A stretch of DNA of 64,000 nt from Conchocele bisecta (GCA_029237695.1 CM055272.1:12326042-12390041); one strand, 5' to 3'; numbered from the stretch's first letter, positions 29,446 through 39,738 are shown. A program made the numbers and translations. The notes: generated by a model not told the origin, from the letters alone.

Positions 29446-29762
29446 GGAATTATTGTATCTGTATAGCGGGCATTTGTAATTCTAGAACTGGTGGAATTAG
29501 TGACACAATTATGCACTTATTTAATCCCTATAAAGAACAGTTTGTGCCTACTGAGTGGGCATGTACGTTTAATGATATGGCAGACATAAATTCTGAACTG
29601 CACAACCTGGCGAATATATATTTACATACACTGAATATACTTAGAGCTAAAGAGCTGAGCGAGTTAAAGTGTATTAACCCATTACAGACGGGATACACTT
29701 TTAGTAGTATGAACCTTTTGAGAGAAAAATATCCCTATTTTCTTTATATTCTTTCGAAAGTT

Positions 29763-29826
29763 TATGTTGTTACCACTCATTTGAACCGTCTCAACGAGAC
29801 GGTTCAAATGAGTGGTAACAACATAT
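29763..29826. repeat. Perfect palindrome
   Basis: TATGTTGTTACCACTCATTT and its exact complement meet at GTCTCAACGAGAC. Arms of about 30 bp. Confidence 0.9.
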
Positions 29827-29829
29827 ACC

Positions 29830-30440
29830 TTTATCGATGAATGAACAAAATAATGAGATTTTTTCAACAAAAATTATCGTATCCTCAGACTGAAATGGGT
29901 TAATATACACCGGCCTGGATGACTCGAGATACACGTAAGAGAAATTTTGAGAAACAAAACAAATGTCTTGATCCTTTGTGCGGAGTGGCAGCATTGCAGC
30001 ATTTGCTATGTCGGACAACAATGACACGAGCAAAACATAAAAGAACCTTAGAACTGTTACAAAACCAGAATCAAAACACACGCAAAGCACATTTCCAACA
30101 AACTGTATACTGTCTGCAACAAAACGTTAACAGAGCCGTCAGTTGCGATGTATTATACATTCACTGTTACCGTTACAGTTAAATATTGCTACATTGCCTG
30201 TGAGTGTAAATTGCAGTGAACGTAATTTTTCAACATGACTATACAACTGTAATTCATTGGAAACATATGTGGATTCAAAAGTACCTGGCTACATATTACT
30301 CACAATAATCATCGCGTTCCTTTGATAGCTAAAATTACCTTTAGTTAACTGAATTGACCGTGAGACATGGGCGCCATGCGAAATAAAGTTTCAACGATCG
30401 GCATACTCCATTACCAAGTGTTATCAAAATTCGAAAGTGG
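29830..30440. other. Non-coding, nothing recognised
   Basis: No gene or family identified. Confidence 0.4.
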
Positions 30441-30598
30441 AATAAATAGAGGATATTCATATGTTTGCAACGAATATGACATATATGTTCATCGAGTGGT
30501 ATGAAATGTCTAACGGCACTCGTGAAATATGGACATTTCACACCCCGAGATGAACATATGTCATATTCGTTATCAAAATATGAATATTCTATTTATTA
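30441..30598. repeat. Foldback element with long arms
   Basis: AATAAATAGAGGATATTCAT... is matched in inverse by ...ATGAATATTCTATTTATT, with inner arms CGAATATGACATATATGTTC and its complement. Confidence 0.75.
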
Positions 30599-30631
30599 TA
30601 TACCGCTCCATGGAAATTAGCAGTTTTTGTC

Positions 30632-30860
30632 TCGCCCGCGAAGCGGAAAGCGAGACATAGGTTTTGCTTTTCCGGAGTCGGTGTCGTCGGTGTCGGTGTC
30701 GGCGTCATCATTCAATGTTAAGTTTTCGTGTTACGGTCATTACTTCAACACCTTATCAGCTACAGTCATCAAACTTTATACATACCTTTACTATGATATG
30801 TAGATGAATATTGGACTATTAACAAAAAATCCGGGCTCCAGGGTCAAGGTCAAACTCTAT
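30632..30860 (+). mobile_element. CTCGCCCGCG-type element, 5' part
   Basis: Repeats TGTCTCGCCCGCGAAGCGG, a GTCGGTGTCGGTGTCGG run and CTTTATACATACCTTTACTA as at 28731-28890, here without the SINE. Confidence 0.7.
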
Positions 30861-31200
30861 TTCTTTCTATGCTACAAACTGAACATTAATGCATGAAGAC
30901 CCGTTTTCTCGTGCGGTCTGTACACCTTCTGTAGAGAGAACAATAGCCTTCTCCAGTTGAACACTTCTGCATGTGCAAGCATGTGCAAATTTCCAGATTG
31001 ACCACTAAATGTCCAGCTAAATTATTACAGGTAATTTATACAGGTAAATTATTATACCTGGGTATTACATTTCTGTAAACTGTGTTGACAATATTGTGGC
31101 AATATGTGGACCTGTGCAGAGGACTATTATAAAAATTCTGGGCTCCAGTAGCGAGCATTATTTTTTTGTTAATTTAAAAAAAAAAAAAAAATTAACTTTT
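30861..31200. other. Non-coding AT-rich sequence
   Basis: No gene or family recognised; poly-A at about 31176. Confidence 0.4.
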
Positions 31201-31348
31201 TTTCCATTTTTAGCCAGGTTTTTTTGGAAATCCTTTTAAACTTTTTTTTTTAAACTTTCTTTTCCATTTTTAGCCAGGTTTTTTTGGAAATCCTTTTAAA
31301 CTTTTTTTTTTAAACTTTTTTTCCATTTTTAGCCAGGTTTTTTTTTGG
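31201..31348. repeat. 60-bp tandem repeat, about 2.4 units
   Basis: Units at 31201, 31261 and a partial one at 31320, nearly identical: TTTCCATTTTTAGCCAGG followed by T-rich sequence. Confidence 0.9.
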
Positions 31349-31809
31349 AGATACATACAACTATCCAACATGTGACCATTTTTTTTACCTTCACCTATTA
31401 TTTCTACGTAATTGACTTAGCCATTTTCAACGTTAACTTTTTAACGTACGTCTGGTTAAAGTTTTTCGTTATACTATATCTCTGCAACTGCTTCGCCCAT
31501 TACCTTGAAACTTTACATGTGTGTTTATCATCATCCATATTTTCATTCTATCCCCCAACCGTGCGGCCCCTGTGCCCAATGTCAAGGTCAAATTATTTTG
31601 ATTTGTTTTGTGTACTATATCTCTGCAACTGCTTCACCCATTGCATATGAAACTGTGTCCGTCCGTGTGTCCGGTTAAAGTTTTTCCATCTACTATATCT
31701 CTTTTTAGTGTCCATGCTTCGCCCCAAGGCGCGACATGCAGGCCACGGCCATCTAGTCTACAAAAAGTGGGTATGATTATGTTATCCAAGTGTCTATGCT
31801 TGGAAAAAA
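31349..31809. other. Repeat-derived flank of R
   Basis: Two related blocks with TACTATATCTCTGCAACTGC (about 31472 and 31614) followed by TTCGCCCATT/TTCACCCATT, then GTCCGTCCGTGTGTCCGG. Looks like diverged tandem copies of a dispersed repeat. No gene. Confidence 0.45.
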
Positions 31810-31814
31810 CCTGG

Positions 31815-32042
31815 AGTAGTATATAGGGAGTCAAAATGATACCACCTACCGTGATATCATTTATAACCCTCTATAATACCCCAACAACCCCGAAAAAATC
31901 AAAAATTGGTTAACGAGGAAATTGTCCCCCACCACCCCCGAAAAATCCAAAGATTGGTTAACGATGAAATTGTCTCCCTACAGCAAATTTATGAATTTTT
32001 GGAGAAAATAATTTTGAAAAGAGGGAGTCCCAATTATATTGG
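31815..32042 (+). repeat. Left terminal inverted repeat of R
   Basis: Begins AGTAGTATATAGGGAGTC. Longer than in L because a block of about 48 bp ending TTGGTTAACGA.GAAATTGTC is duplicated in tandem. Confidence 0.95.
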
Positions 32043-32068
32043 TGTCATAAATACATCATGGTTTTTTT

Positions 32069-32104
32069 CACGTCCAATTGAACAGATAAATTGAATAGGT
32101 TATA
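32069..32104 (+). promoter_or_regulatory. Early-promoter-like motif at the distal end of R
   Basis: CACGTCCAATTGAACAGAT, then ATAGGTTATA, ending 18 bp before the ATG of the first gene. Confidence 0.75.
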
Positions 32105-32122
32105 ATAAAATATTATAACAAA

Positions 32123-32497
32123 ATGGATAATAAAATACGCAACGAATTGGAATCTTGTCATGTCTTTGTTGAAGAATTTTACGATGTTTATACAGCATTA
32201 AAACACTGTAAAATGACAACACTATGCGATATCGAATACATGAAATATCAGCGTAATTTATTACGCTCCGATAAAAACGTTGCAGTTACAATATTATACC
32301 GGCAATTATGTCGCTGGTACAAGTATCAAATTTGCGTAATGAAGCGACTAAATAGGATCGGAGAAACACTACTGAAACATTATCAAACTAATTTTATAAA
32401 ACAGTTTAAAATCAACGATTCGTTTACGGATATGCGTTTCTACGATATCACTTTTAACGAAGAAATTGGAAAATCATTATTAGAAATTGGAAATTGA
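32123..32497 (+). CDS. Small unknown protein, duplicate 1 (R copy)
   Basis: 124 residues, ATG at 32123, stop at 32497. Blocks are CDIEYMKYQRNLLRSDKNVA, ILYRQLCRWYKYQI, MKRLNRIGE and INDSFTDMRFYDI. Closely related to the next gene and to 27464-27787 in L. Helical and basic, with conserved cysteines and tyrosines but no zinc motif. Unknown function; the adjacent promoter motif is the one used by PolB and ZF. Confidence 0.75.
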   Translation: MDNKIRNELESCHVFVEEFYDVYTALKHCKMTTLCDIEYMKYQRNLLRSDKNVAVTILYRQLCRWYKYQICVMKRLNRIGETLLKHYQTNFIKQFKINDSFTDMRFYDITFNEEIGKSLLEIGN

Positions 32498-32532
32498 ACA
32501 GAAAAAAACAACTACCAATACTATTAGAGAAA

Positions 32533-32859
32533 ATGGATAATACAATACAATTGGAATTGAAAGCTTATAATGGTTGTGTTGAAGAAGTTTACGAAGAATA
32601 CGGGGGTTATAGTCCTATATATAAATTCTACAAAATGAGAACACTAGGCGATATCGAATACATGAAATATCAGCGTAATTTATTACGCTCCGATAAAAAC
32701 GTTGCATTTACAATATTATACCGACAATTATGTGAACTATACAAGAGGCAAATACAAACATTAAGACTGATAATGCGTATCGGATATAAAACTAAGGTGT
32801 ATTATATAAAATTGTTATTAAAACCCCAACGATTCGTTTACGAATATACATTTCTATGA
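32533..32859 (+). pseudogene. Small unknown protein, duplicate 2, frameshifted near the end (R copy)
   Basis: ATG at 32533 (MDNTIQLELKAYNGCVEEVY), 35 bp after the stop of duplicate 1; a TTG further upstream is not a likely start. Shares the GDIEYMKYQRNLLRSDKNVA block. Relative to L the frame changes after TKVYY, so the last residues (PQRFVYEYTFL) replace the conserved NDSFT...F end. Confidence 0.65.
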
Positions 32860-33816
32860 TATCGCTTATAAAGATATTTAGAACAAAAAATAGCAAAAGC
32901 CTCCACTCGTGCACAACACCCCCAGCGACTGGGCAGATTTCTAGCCGGCACCCAGCCACTGGGGTGTTGGGACCTTTCTTAAGCCCCACGCATCTGTTGG
33001 CTCACAGTCTGGGTCGCCTTGAACCCCATTACCAATTCTCTATTAAGAGAAACCAGCGAAGTAAGGCGAGCCTATGTGTGAATTTGGTTTCCGAAATTGC
33101 AAAGCTCTTAGGCAGAAATCTTTTAGGCCGGCACCTTTGAGCTACGCAATTACATCGCCAAATACACACATATGCATAGACTGCTACCATTAAACAGACG
33201 AGACGGACGTCATACCGGATACAACAACATGGCATGCACGAGATGAGACCAATTGTTGTAAGGTCAACAAACGTATATATACTCATCAGTTTCCTATACA
33301 ACATACAAATGGTGTGCAAATTATAATTATTTATTAATACCTATTGGCGAAAGAAAACATGGGATGGTTCGTTATTTTGTTAATTTTATAATTAATTTTG
33401 TAAAAAATTTTAATAATTTAAAGCTGAACACCCCCTATTATTACATAGTAATTAATTTAAGTTAATTACACGGGTTATTGAAACAGACAGTTATTTATAG
33501 CCGAGTGTTTCAATTACACGGGTTATGTAAATTGATAGCCGAGGTAAACAGACAGTTTCAATTACACGGGTTATGTAAATTGATAGCCGAGTGTAGCAAT
33601 TTACACAGTCGATTACAGTGTAATCCTCGACTGTGTACATTGTCATTGTGATACGCCAGTACAACCAATAGTGATTACGGCGTAACTATCAGTGAAAAAC
33701 ACATGTTGTATAGGTATGTAAATTTGTTTACTGCACCAATATAAGATTTTTTTTTTTTTTTTTTAAATTATTTTATAATGGTGCTGTAACATTTCCTCCG
33801 ACTTTGTTTCCAAATT
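32860..33816. other. Non-coding segment of R with hairpin and 48-bp repeats
   Basis: An inverted repeat at 32918-32972 (CAACACCCCCAGCGACTGGG and a near complement). About 33511-33600 holds two 48-bp units with CAATTACACGGGTTATGTAA and ATTGATAGCCGAG. AT-rich sequence and CACCAATATAA...TAATGGTG follow. The 32885-33140 part has no counterpart in L. No gene. Confidence 0.55.
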
Positions 33817-34425
33817 TTACCCTAAATTTATCCCAATCAGTACACTCAATTTTGGGCAGGTGGTGCGCCGCGCCTTGATTCTTATATCATTTTTTAATTC
33901 TTCATATCTCCCCATTTCTTCCACCACGGATTCAAACTCTAAATTTGATATTTTCTTATCGGCCAACGCTTTGGACACCATAATGTCGATGCTATTTTTC
34001 TTAGACCTAGCGAGAACAGATATTCTATCATGTTTTCTACTTTTTTTCTCGAGTTTTCCACCCGCCGCCCTAATTACCATACAAAGTATTCCAGATAAAA
34101 CGGTAATTCCACTCAAAACCCCTGCAAGTGGAACCGTTACAATTGTAGATAGCGTTGCTGCAGTCCCCGCACCACTCATTACAGATAAACTTGCCAGAAC
34201 CGTACTAGATGCTTCAGCCATGTTCGCCGCGCGCTTATATTTGCTAGCGTGTCTTTTTCTATTTGCACATTCTCTAACTAAAATATCCTGCATAGCGACG
34301 ATGTTATTCAACCTAAAATCTGAACTTCTTTCGTTAATTGGATACAGTGTTGATGTAGTTGTATTGAGAGTTGGATACAGTGTTGATGGATCGGTATTGA
34401 CAATTGGAAGCGGTGATTCGTTCAT
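33817..34425 (-). CDS. Glycine-rich two-helix membrane protein (R only)
   Basis: 202 residues from the ATG at 34425 (MNESPLPIVNTD); a longer frame would need a TTG. A variable threonine/proline N-terminus is followed by KRHASKYKRAANMAE, two adjacent hydrophobic glycine/alanine segments (VLASLSVMSGAGTAATLS and VPLAGVLSGITVLSGILC), then a charged helical tail (KKSRKHDRISVLARSKKN, VSKALADKKISNLEFESVV). This layout is one I associate with a family common beside Polintons in invertebrates. It follows the fibre gene by about 20 bp. A membrane-active or penetration role would fit the fold and context, but that is inference. The L copy should lie in the gap. Confidence 0.75.
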   Translation of the reverse strand: MNESPLPIVNTDPSTLYPTLNTTTSTLYPINERSSDFRLNNIVAMQDILVRECANRKRHASKYKRAANMAEASSTVLASLSVMSGAGTAATLSTIVTVPLAGVLSGITVLSGILCMVIRAAGGKLEKKSRKHDRISVLARSKKNSIDIMVSKALADKKISNLEFESVVEEMGRYEELKNDIRIKARRTTCPKLSVLIGINLG

Positions 34426-34445
34426 GATTTTCAATATATTAGTAT

Positions 34446-36272
34446 TTACAAAATAAGTTCAATTAACAATGAGACAATAGTGGAAGAACTCTCTGGGTCA
34501 CCGATTTTCGTAACAAAGTTAATAACACTACCTTTGGAAAGTCTAAATCGATCATAACCGGAGAACGAAACCACCGTCGAACTATCTCCAGAGATTTTAG
34601 TGACTCCAACCCCCCGTTGTTCCCCATCTACTACAATACTTATCGCGACCGCGCCCACAGGTTTACCACTAGCATTAACCGAGCAGACCGCCATTTGGAT
34701 AACTTCACCTGCAGCTGTCATAGTGTATCCCCCACATTTATTATTAGCTTTGGCACCGAACGAATATTCATAGTGCCCCTCAACCAATGGGCCCCGCTTC
34801 TCAGCCCAAACTGTTATGACACGTTTTGGCGTTTTCATTGTTCGCACTATTCTGGCAAGCGCACTGTTTGCATTATATGTCTCAGTACGAATCTTATAAG
34901 AGGCCTCCTCAAGAGCTTTGGTCGCGGCTATACGATCATGTTTCAGTTTATCGGAAACTTCGGTTATCTTTCCGTCTAGTTCGGTAAGTGCCGCTTCTCT
35001 GCTGAGAGAGTCCTCTAAGCGCAACGCATCATAAGCCTCCGTAATGGTCGCCTGGTGGCCTTCTAGGGCTTTTTCAACACCCAACCGGGCCTCTTTTTGA
35101 AATTCGGTTATTTTCCCGTCTAGTTCGGTAAGTGACGCTTCTCTGATGAGAGAGTCCTCTGAGCGCAACACCTCATAAGCCATCGCAAGGGCTGCCTGGT
35201 GGTCTTCTCGGGCTTTCTCAATACCCGTTCGGACCCCCTCAACCCCCAACCGGGCCTCCTTTCGAAATTCTGTTATTTTTTCGTATAGGTCAGTAAGTGC
35301 CGCTTCTCTGTTGAGAGAGTCCTCTGAGCGTAACGCCCCATAAGCCTCCGCAATGGCCTCCTTGTGGTCTTCTCGGACCCCCTCAACCCCCAACCGGGTC
35401 TCTTTCAGAAATTCGGCTATTTTCCCGTCTAGTTCAGTAAGTGTAGCTTCTTTGCTGAGAGAGTCCTCTAAGCGCAACGCATCATAAGCCTCCGCAATGG
35501 CTTCCGCAAGGTTCACATGGTGGTCTTCTCGGACTTTATCAATACCCGACCGGGTCTCTTTTCTAAATTTGGTTATTTTTTCACCTAGTTCGGCAACCGC
35601 CGCTTCTCTGATGAGAGAGTCCTCTGAGCGCAACACCTCATAAGCCTCCGTAAGGTCCGCCTGGTGGTCTTCTCGGGCTTTCTCAATACCCGACGTGGCC
35701 TCTTTTCGAAATTTGGTTATTTTTTTGTCTAGTTCGGTAAGTGCTGCATCTCTGATGAGAGAGTCCTCTAAGCGCAACGTATCATAACCCTCCGTAAGGG
35801 CCGCATGGTGGTATTCTCGGACTTTATCAATATCCGACCTGCTCTCTTTTCGAAATTTGGTTATTTTCCCGTCTAGTTCGGTAAGTGTCGCTTCACCGAT
35901 GAGAGAGTCCTCTAAGCGCAACGCATCATAAGCCTCCGTAAGGTCCGCCTGGTGGTCTTCTCGGACTTTATCAATCCCCAACCGGGCCTCTTTTCGAAAT
36001 TTGGTTATTTTTTTACCTAGTTCGTTTAGTTCCGTATGCGTTTCTTCAAGACTTTGTGTATTCACAGCCAGGGCATATTCTCTAAGTTGTGATAGTAGAC
36101 TCTTGTGAATCTCGTCCCTGGCCACCGATATAGTTCTATTGATCAAGGGCTTTTGTTTTTTTAGGGTAGTTAAAAAGTCGCCCTCTGTCGGATGAATTCC
36201 CCCTTCTGTCGGTTCCAAATTCTTTGAATTTGTCACCCAATCGGAAGAACTACCTGGTCCGTATATACTCAT
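34446..36272 (-). CDS. Trimeric-fibre-like protein: 48-residue coiled-coil repeats and C-terminal head (R copy)
   Basis: 608 residues from the conserved MSIYGPGSSSDWV (36272); an upstream ATG at 36299 would add nine residues. A short N-terminal segment (residues 1-50), a long shaft of eight repeats, and a head of about 130 residues. Repeat marker codons occur at 34973, 35117, 35282, 35426, 35582, 35726, 35870 and 36014, a 144-nt period with two longer units. Each repeat has TELDGKITKFRKE, an ID/IEKVREDHQ block and EAYDALRLEDSL, strongly heptad-like. The head starts near VITVWAEKRGPLVEGHYEY and is rich in glycine, valine and threonine, consistent with a beta-sandwich. Shape and position after the penton gene suggest a vertex spike for attachment. 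No tested homologue is known to me. Confidence 0.8.
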   Translation of the reverse strand: MSIYGPGSSSDWVTNSKNLEPTEGGIHPTEGDFLTTLKKQKPLINRTISVARDEIHKSLLSQLREYALAVNTQSLEETHTELNELGKKITKFRKEARLGIDKVREDHQADLTEAYDALRLEDSLIGEATLTELDGKITKFRKESRSDIDKVREYHHAALTEGYDTLRLEDSLIRDAALTELDKKITKFRKEATSGIEKAREDHQADLTEAYEVLRSEDSLIREAAVAELGEKITKFRKETRSGIDKVREDHHVNLAEAIAEAYDALRLEDSLSKEATLTELDGKIAEFLKETRLGVEGVREDHKEAIAEAYGALRSEDSLNREAALTDLYEKITEFRKEARLGVEGVRTGIEKAREDHQAALAMAYEVLRSEDSLIREASLTELDGKITEFQKEARLGVEKALEGHQATITEAYDALRLEDSLSREAALTELDGKITEVSDKLKHDRIAATKALEEASYKIRTETYNANSALARIVRTMKTPKRVITVWAEKRGPLVEGHYEYSFGAKANNKCGGYTMTAAGEVIQMAVCSVNASGKPVGAVAISIVVDGEQRGVGVTKISGDSSTVVSFSGYDRFRLSKGSVINFVTKIGDPESSSTIVSLLIELIL

Positions 36273-36310
36273 AATGTTGATAATATATATTACGAACATG
36301 CGTTTAATTC

Positions 36311-36331
36311 TAATTTTCTTAAAATTAATTT
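36311..36331 (-). promoter_or_regulatory. Late-promoter-like motif before the fibre gene (R)
   Basis: On the minus strand AATTAATTTTAAGAAAATTA, overlapping the last codons of the penton gene and 12 bp from the upstream fibre ATG at 36299. Confidence 0.6.
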
Positions 36332-36996
36332 GAAATTTCTAGGACGACCGAAATCGGGTAATCGTTCTTCAACTCTCGCCCTTTATCATCAAGAATAGAA
36401 ATCTTCAACTCGTGGATATGTCCCGATTCCAAAACTTTCATCTCGGTGTGTGGGAAGTCTAAGGTCACAGTCTCGCCATAGAAACAGTCGCTGGCGGGCA
36501 CAGTTTTCAGTAATGTGATGGGAGCTCCGTCTACCATGTTGTACGATGTGTTCACCCGATCCAGGTGCACCCTGAGAGTTTTCGTGAAGGCGAAGTTTAC
36601 TGGGGTCGTGCCGACGTGCTCGCCCGGATCAAACATCCCATCATTGTTGGCAGGGAGTGTTATTTTAAATCCTAACAGCGAGCCCAACCCAGGTGAGACC
36701 CTTAAAATTTTATCAACGGTCAATGTCGCAAGCCCCGTGGCTTTCGAGACTGAGAGAGTGACTACACCAGGAATCTTCGACGCGACAAAAGCTTGAAGAT
36801 CTCCGAAACTCCAAAGGCCATGAGGTACTATAGCATCCTCGTCAACATCTAAGAAAAACTCGAGCGTTTCAATGTTTTTCCACCCGACCGTGAAGGTGAT
36901 TGATCTAAGGCCCACCCGACGTTTTCCGCAGCAGTTGTCGATTGATTTTTGAAGTTCACAACTCTCTTTTTGAACATTAGTGATAGTAGCAAACAT
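36325..36996 (-). CDS. Penton-like minor capsid protein (R copy, intact)
   Basis: 223 residues, starting MFATITNVQKESC at 36996. The ATG is 14 bp from that of divergent P2, so they share one tiny promoter region. Beta-rich throughout: RRVGLRSITFTVGWKNIETL, HGLWSFGDLQAFVASKIPG, VTLSVSKATGLATLTVDKIL, RVSPGLGSLLGFKI, RVHLDRVNTSYNMVDGAP and a final ELKISILDDKGREL. This order is shared with proteins thought to be the single-jelly-roll penton of Polintons; my assignment rests on pattern, length and location between capsid-type genes. Unlike the L copy there is no internal stop. Confidence 0.75.
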   Translation of the reverse strand: MFATITNVQKESCELQKSIDNCCGKRRVGLRSITFTVGWKNIETLEFFLDVDEDAIVPHGLWSFGDLQAFVASKIPGVVTLSVSKATGLATLTVDKILRVSPGLGSLLGFKITLPANNDGMFDPGEHVGTTPVNFAFTKTLRVHLDRVNTSYNMVDGAPITLLKTVPASDCFYGETVTLDFPHTEMKVLESGHIHELKISILDDKGRELKNDYPISVVLEISN

Positions 36997-37010
36997 AATA
37001 ATATCTTTCA

Positions 37011-38470
37011 ATGGATACCAAAGCATTTAGCTTTAACTCTAATGTAAAGTACGTGGTCGGAGGTAAATACACGCAAAAAGACGTTGTTAACCACCTTGTA
37101 CACCCAACCGTAACGGTTAGACCGGACAGTGGCTTTGTCACCAATTTCCCTAACACGTTTGAGAAATATAGGCTGCCCAAGATTACTACGATGGAGGCGG
37201 TAAACGGGTGGAAAGCAACACCGATGCAGTTTTGGCAGAACCAAATAAATTTCGCTGTATGGTGCGCAACAGCCGGGTGTGGAGTTTCACATAAAGACCA
37301 TCTGACATCCAAGAATGTCATGCTCCGAAGTGTCTACAACTTTCACGCGTATTATACTATTAGGAGGATTCTCAAAGAACTAGGTATTTCACTACCTCAA
37401 GACGACGCCTGGGATCCCATTTCCAACGCATACGACCGTATGGCGTTTGAAAGACTGTGTAACGAATTTAACGTTTCAAAAGACGCGGACTGGAGACAGA
37501 AAGCATTTCTTACCAGCACCGGCCTCGGGGACGTTCTCATTCGGGGCCAGTCCGGGAATTGGACGCAGACTGATTTTAGACATGATCACTCCGGTGACCA
37601 CATCGTCAGTCGGAACGCCGGGAATTTTGACCACGCGACTATGACTTTCGGGCCGGAAGTGTCTGGAGGTCGGCACTGTGGCGTGTTTTCTTGTAAAATG
37701 TTACCTCCGAAACGGGCTCACGTCGATTACATACAGCAGGCTGCTGAGGTTCAGGACGCTTGGGGTACATTTATGTTAGATAAGGGTATAGGGTTCACGC
37801 AGGCCGGGGTTACTCGCGTCAACGACTCCATTCGCACATACGTCTGGGCCATCCTCGGCGCACAGAAGCAAACTCGCATTCTATACTGGGCACGGGAACC
37901 GCGTTTGATGCACAAAAATAATTCTTGGCACTTGTAGAGGACGCCATCTCAGCTAGGGTGGACCTGGAGAAGGCGATCCAGAATTATCAAGACGTTTTGC
38001 AGAATGCCAGCACTCCAGTAGACTATGTATTTGGAATAGGTCTTTATATGGCGCAGAGCAATATGATACTACGAGACGACCCGGTTGACGGTTACAATAA
38101 TCAGATTGTAATCGCCACCGCCAATCAAAAAATCGGCCACAACGGTAACGTGAACACGGATATCATCAAGCACACCCCCAACATGATCGGGCGCGGAGTT
38201 GTAAATTCAAATAAATTTGAAAAAGATTTCATAAAACCCCCAATTCACGAATTGGCCACCCCATCAAGTTCATTTGAACCCGTTGTTTCACCCACACCCC
38301 CAATTCACGAATTGAGTTCCCCCAATTCAATCGTCAACAGACCAATCGCGATTGGAGAAACACCAATCAATCGCAAATTGGGTGAAATTGGAAGCACACC
38401 ACACGAGGAGGAGAAATTAGGGCTCGTCGTCGCCCTCGTGGCGATAGGACTACTCGCACTTTGGTTATAG
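37011..38470 (+). pseudogene. Large conserved Polinton protein P2 with C-terminal membrane helix, frameshifted (R copy)
   Basis: Starts MDTKAFSFNSNVKYVVGG and follows L closely to QKQTR, where one base is missing (about 37882) and the frame changes; the other frame carries on from about 37925 (ALVEDAISARVDLEKAIQNY) to 38470. The C-terminal 90 residues are a linker built on repeated palindromes (PPIHELATP, PPIHELSSP, NRPIAIGETP) and end in a membrane anchor, KLGLVVALVAIGLLALWL. That tail is longer and more repetitive than in L. The stop overlaps the end of convergent P3 by 6 nt. Confidence 0.8.
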
Positions 38471-39738
38471 GAACTTCCAATCTAGATTGGTTGCAGAGAA
38501 TAGTAGGAGACCGGCGATTGCCACGATTAAAGCCCAAGTATTATTGGCGAGCCATCTGACCGTTTTTGATAATATAGATAACAAGGAAGAAACGATACTT
38601 CCGATCAGTCCAGGTAGTGCGGCAGCCGCCTTTCCAGCTAATTTAGCTAGAAGATTGGCGAGGGCTTTTAGTTGTTTTTTTACCCACTCCTTGGCTCCAC
38701 CGGATGGCGCGGGTGCTGGTGGTGGCGCGGGTGGTGGCGCCGCACCACCAGTGAAAGCTAGAACTATGGTTGATATAGTCATGCCGACAGCTGTGAGGAT
38801 GCTTGATGTCGTGACGCCCTGCTCTCTGAACAGAGTGCGAAGACGCTCACCGAGTGTCGTGTCCTCGTGCAGAGCCCTCGATATTGTTTCGCGGATCCGA
38901 CTTATTTGTGTGCGGATAGCCTCACGGTTAGCCGAGGCGGTCTCCAAGCGAGCTTCTCTTTCGTCCCGCAAAGACCGCAGTCGTTCGGCGATCCGCTCGG
39001 TAGATTCTCTATCATCACCGGCTTCCTCCAGTTTTCTTTCTTCTAGCGCGATATGTTCATCCAGCGCCGTGAGTTTGGAGAGGTTAAGGACCAGTTCGTC
39101 CCGGACCGTTTGTAGAGCCTTATCGAGTCCACGGAGTTCGCGAAGAGGTAACGGTGGGTCATCGTTGAGTATTTCGTTTTCGCTGAACGTGGTCTCCATC
39201 GTGTTAATAACGTCGGTGGCTATTTGAGGGACCTCGCTGAGCTCGACCGTTTCTATCGCGGTGGCCGTCTTCGCCATAGTTTCGTCGGTAGACTGTAGGG
39301 CCTCTACAGCGCGGGCCGGTATAATTGTTTTACCCCTCTTCCAATCCGTGAATCCTAATTCGTTCCTTAGAATCGGCCACCGCCCGGGTTTCCGACAATG
39401 GTGCCCAGCGCTAGGGGTTTACCGGTCCTCGTGTTGACTATTGGGAGATTTGATGCTGCTTTTAGTCGCAATCTACCGTTCAGATCAAATTTGAACTTGG
39501 AGTAGTCGCGACCGACAGAGGGGACCAGACCTTTTTCTGCCAAATTGTTGTAGTATTCGTTTACAGCTCCCTCAAGTAATTCCTGACTTTGACTAGTGGT
39601 AGCGCCACCTAATCCACCCAATTGTGATTGGATTGGAACTGGAGTCTCTATGGTGGGTGTCGCGAGGGAATCCTCGAAATTATCATCACCATCGAGGTAA
39701 TCGCCGATTTCATCCATGTCAACATCGTAATCAGCCAT
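38465..39738 (-). pseudogene. Coiled-coil membrane protein P3, frameshifted (R copy)
   Basis: ATG at 39738 (MADYDVDMDEIGDYLD). The acidic N-terminal part reaches NPGGGRF and stops near 39367; the remainder is open from 39277 (MAKTATAIETVELSEV) to 38465, so the two reading frames are one gene divided by a small indel near 39370. The second part has no internal stops, unlike L: RELRGLDKALQTVRDELV, ALDEHIALEERKLEEAGD, ERLRSLRDEREARLE, LFREQGVTTSSILTAVGM, a proline-rich linker (APPPAPPPAPAPSGG) and a final membrane helix. The C-terminus (SATNLDWKFL) differs from L. Confidence 0.75.

Larger units (their letters stand above)
28100..29572. mobile_element. About 510-bp MITE, copy 3, split by later insertions
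   Basis: Pieces of the 4135-type MITE at about 28100-28286, 28684-28732 and 29446-29572 (ending GGGCATGTACGTTTAA). Interrupted by a SINE (28287-28683) and a larger element (28733-29445). Its first about 165 bp are missing next to Polinton L. Confidence 0.8.

Noticed and set aside
38487..39227. 246-residue plus-strand ORF
   Set aside because: Antisense to P3, serine/arginine-rich from reading a coiled-coil gene backwards.
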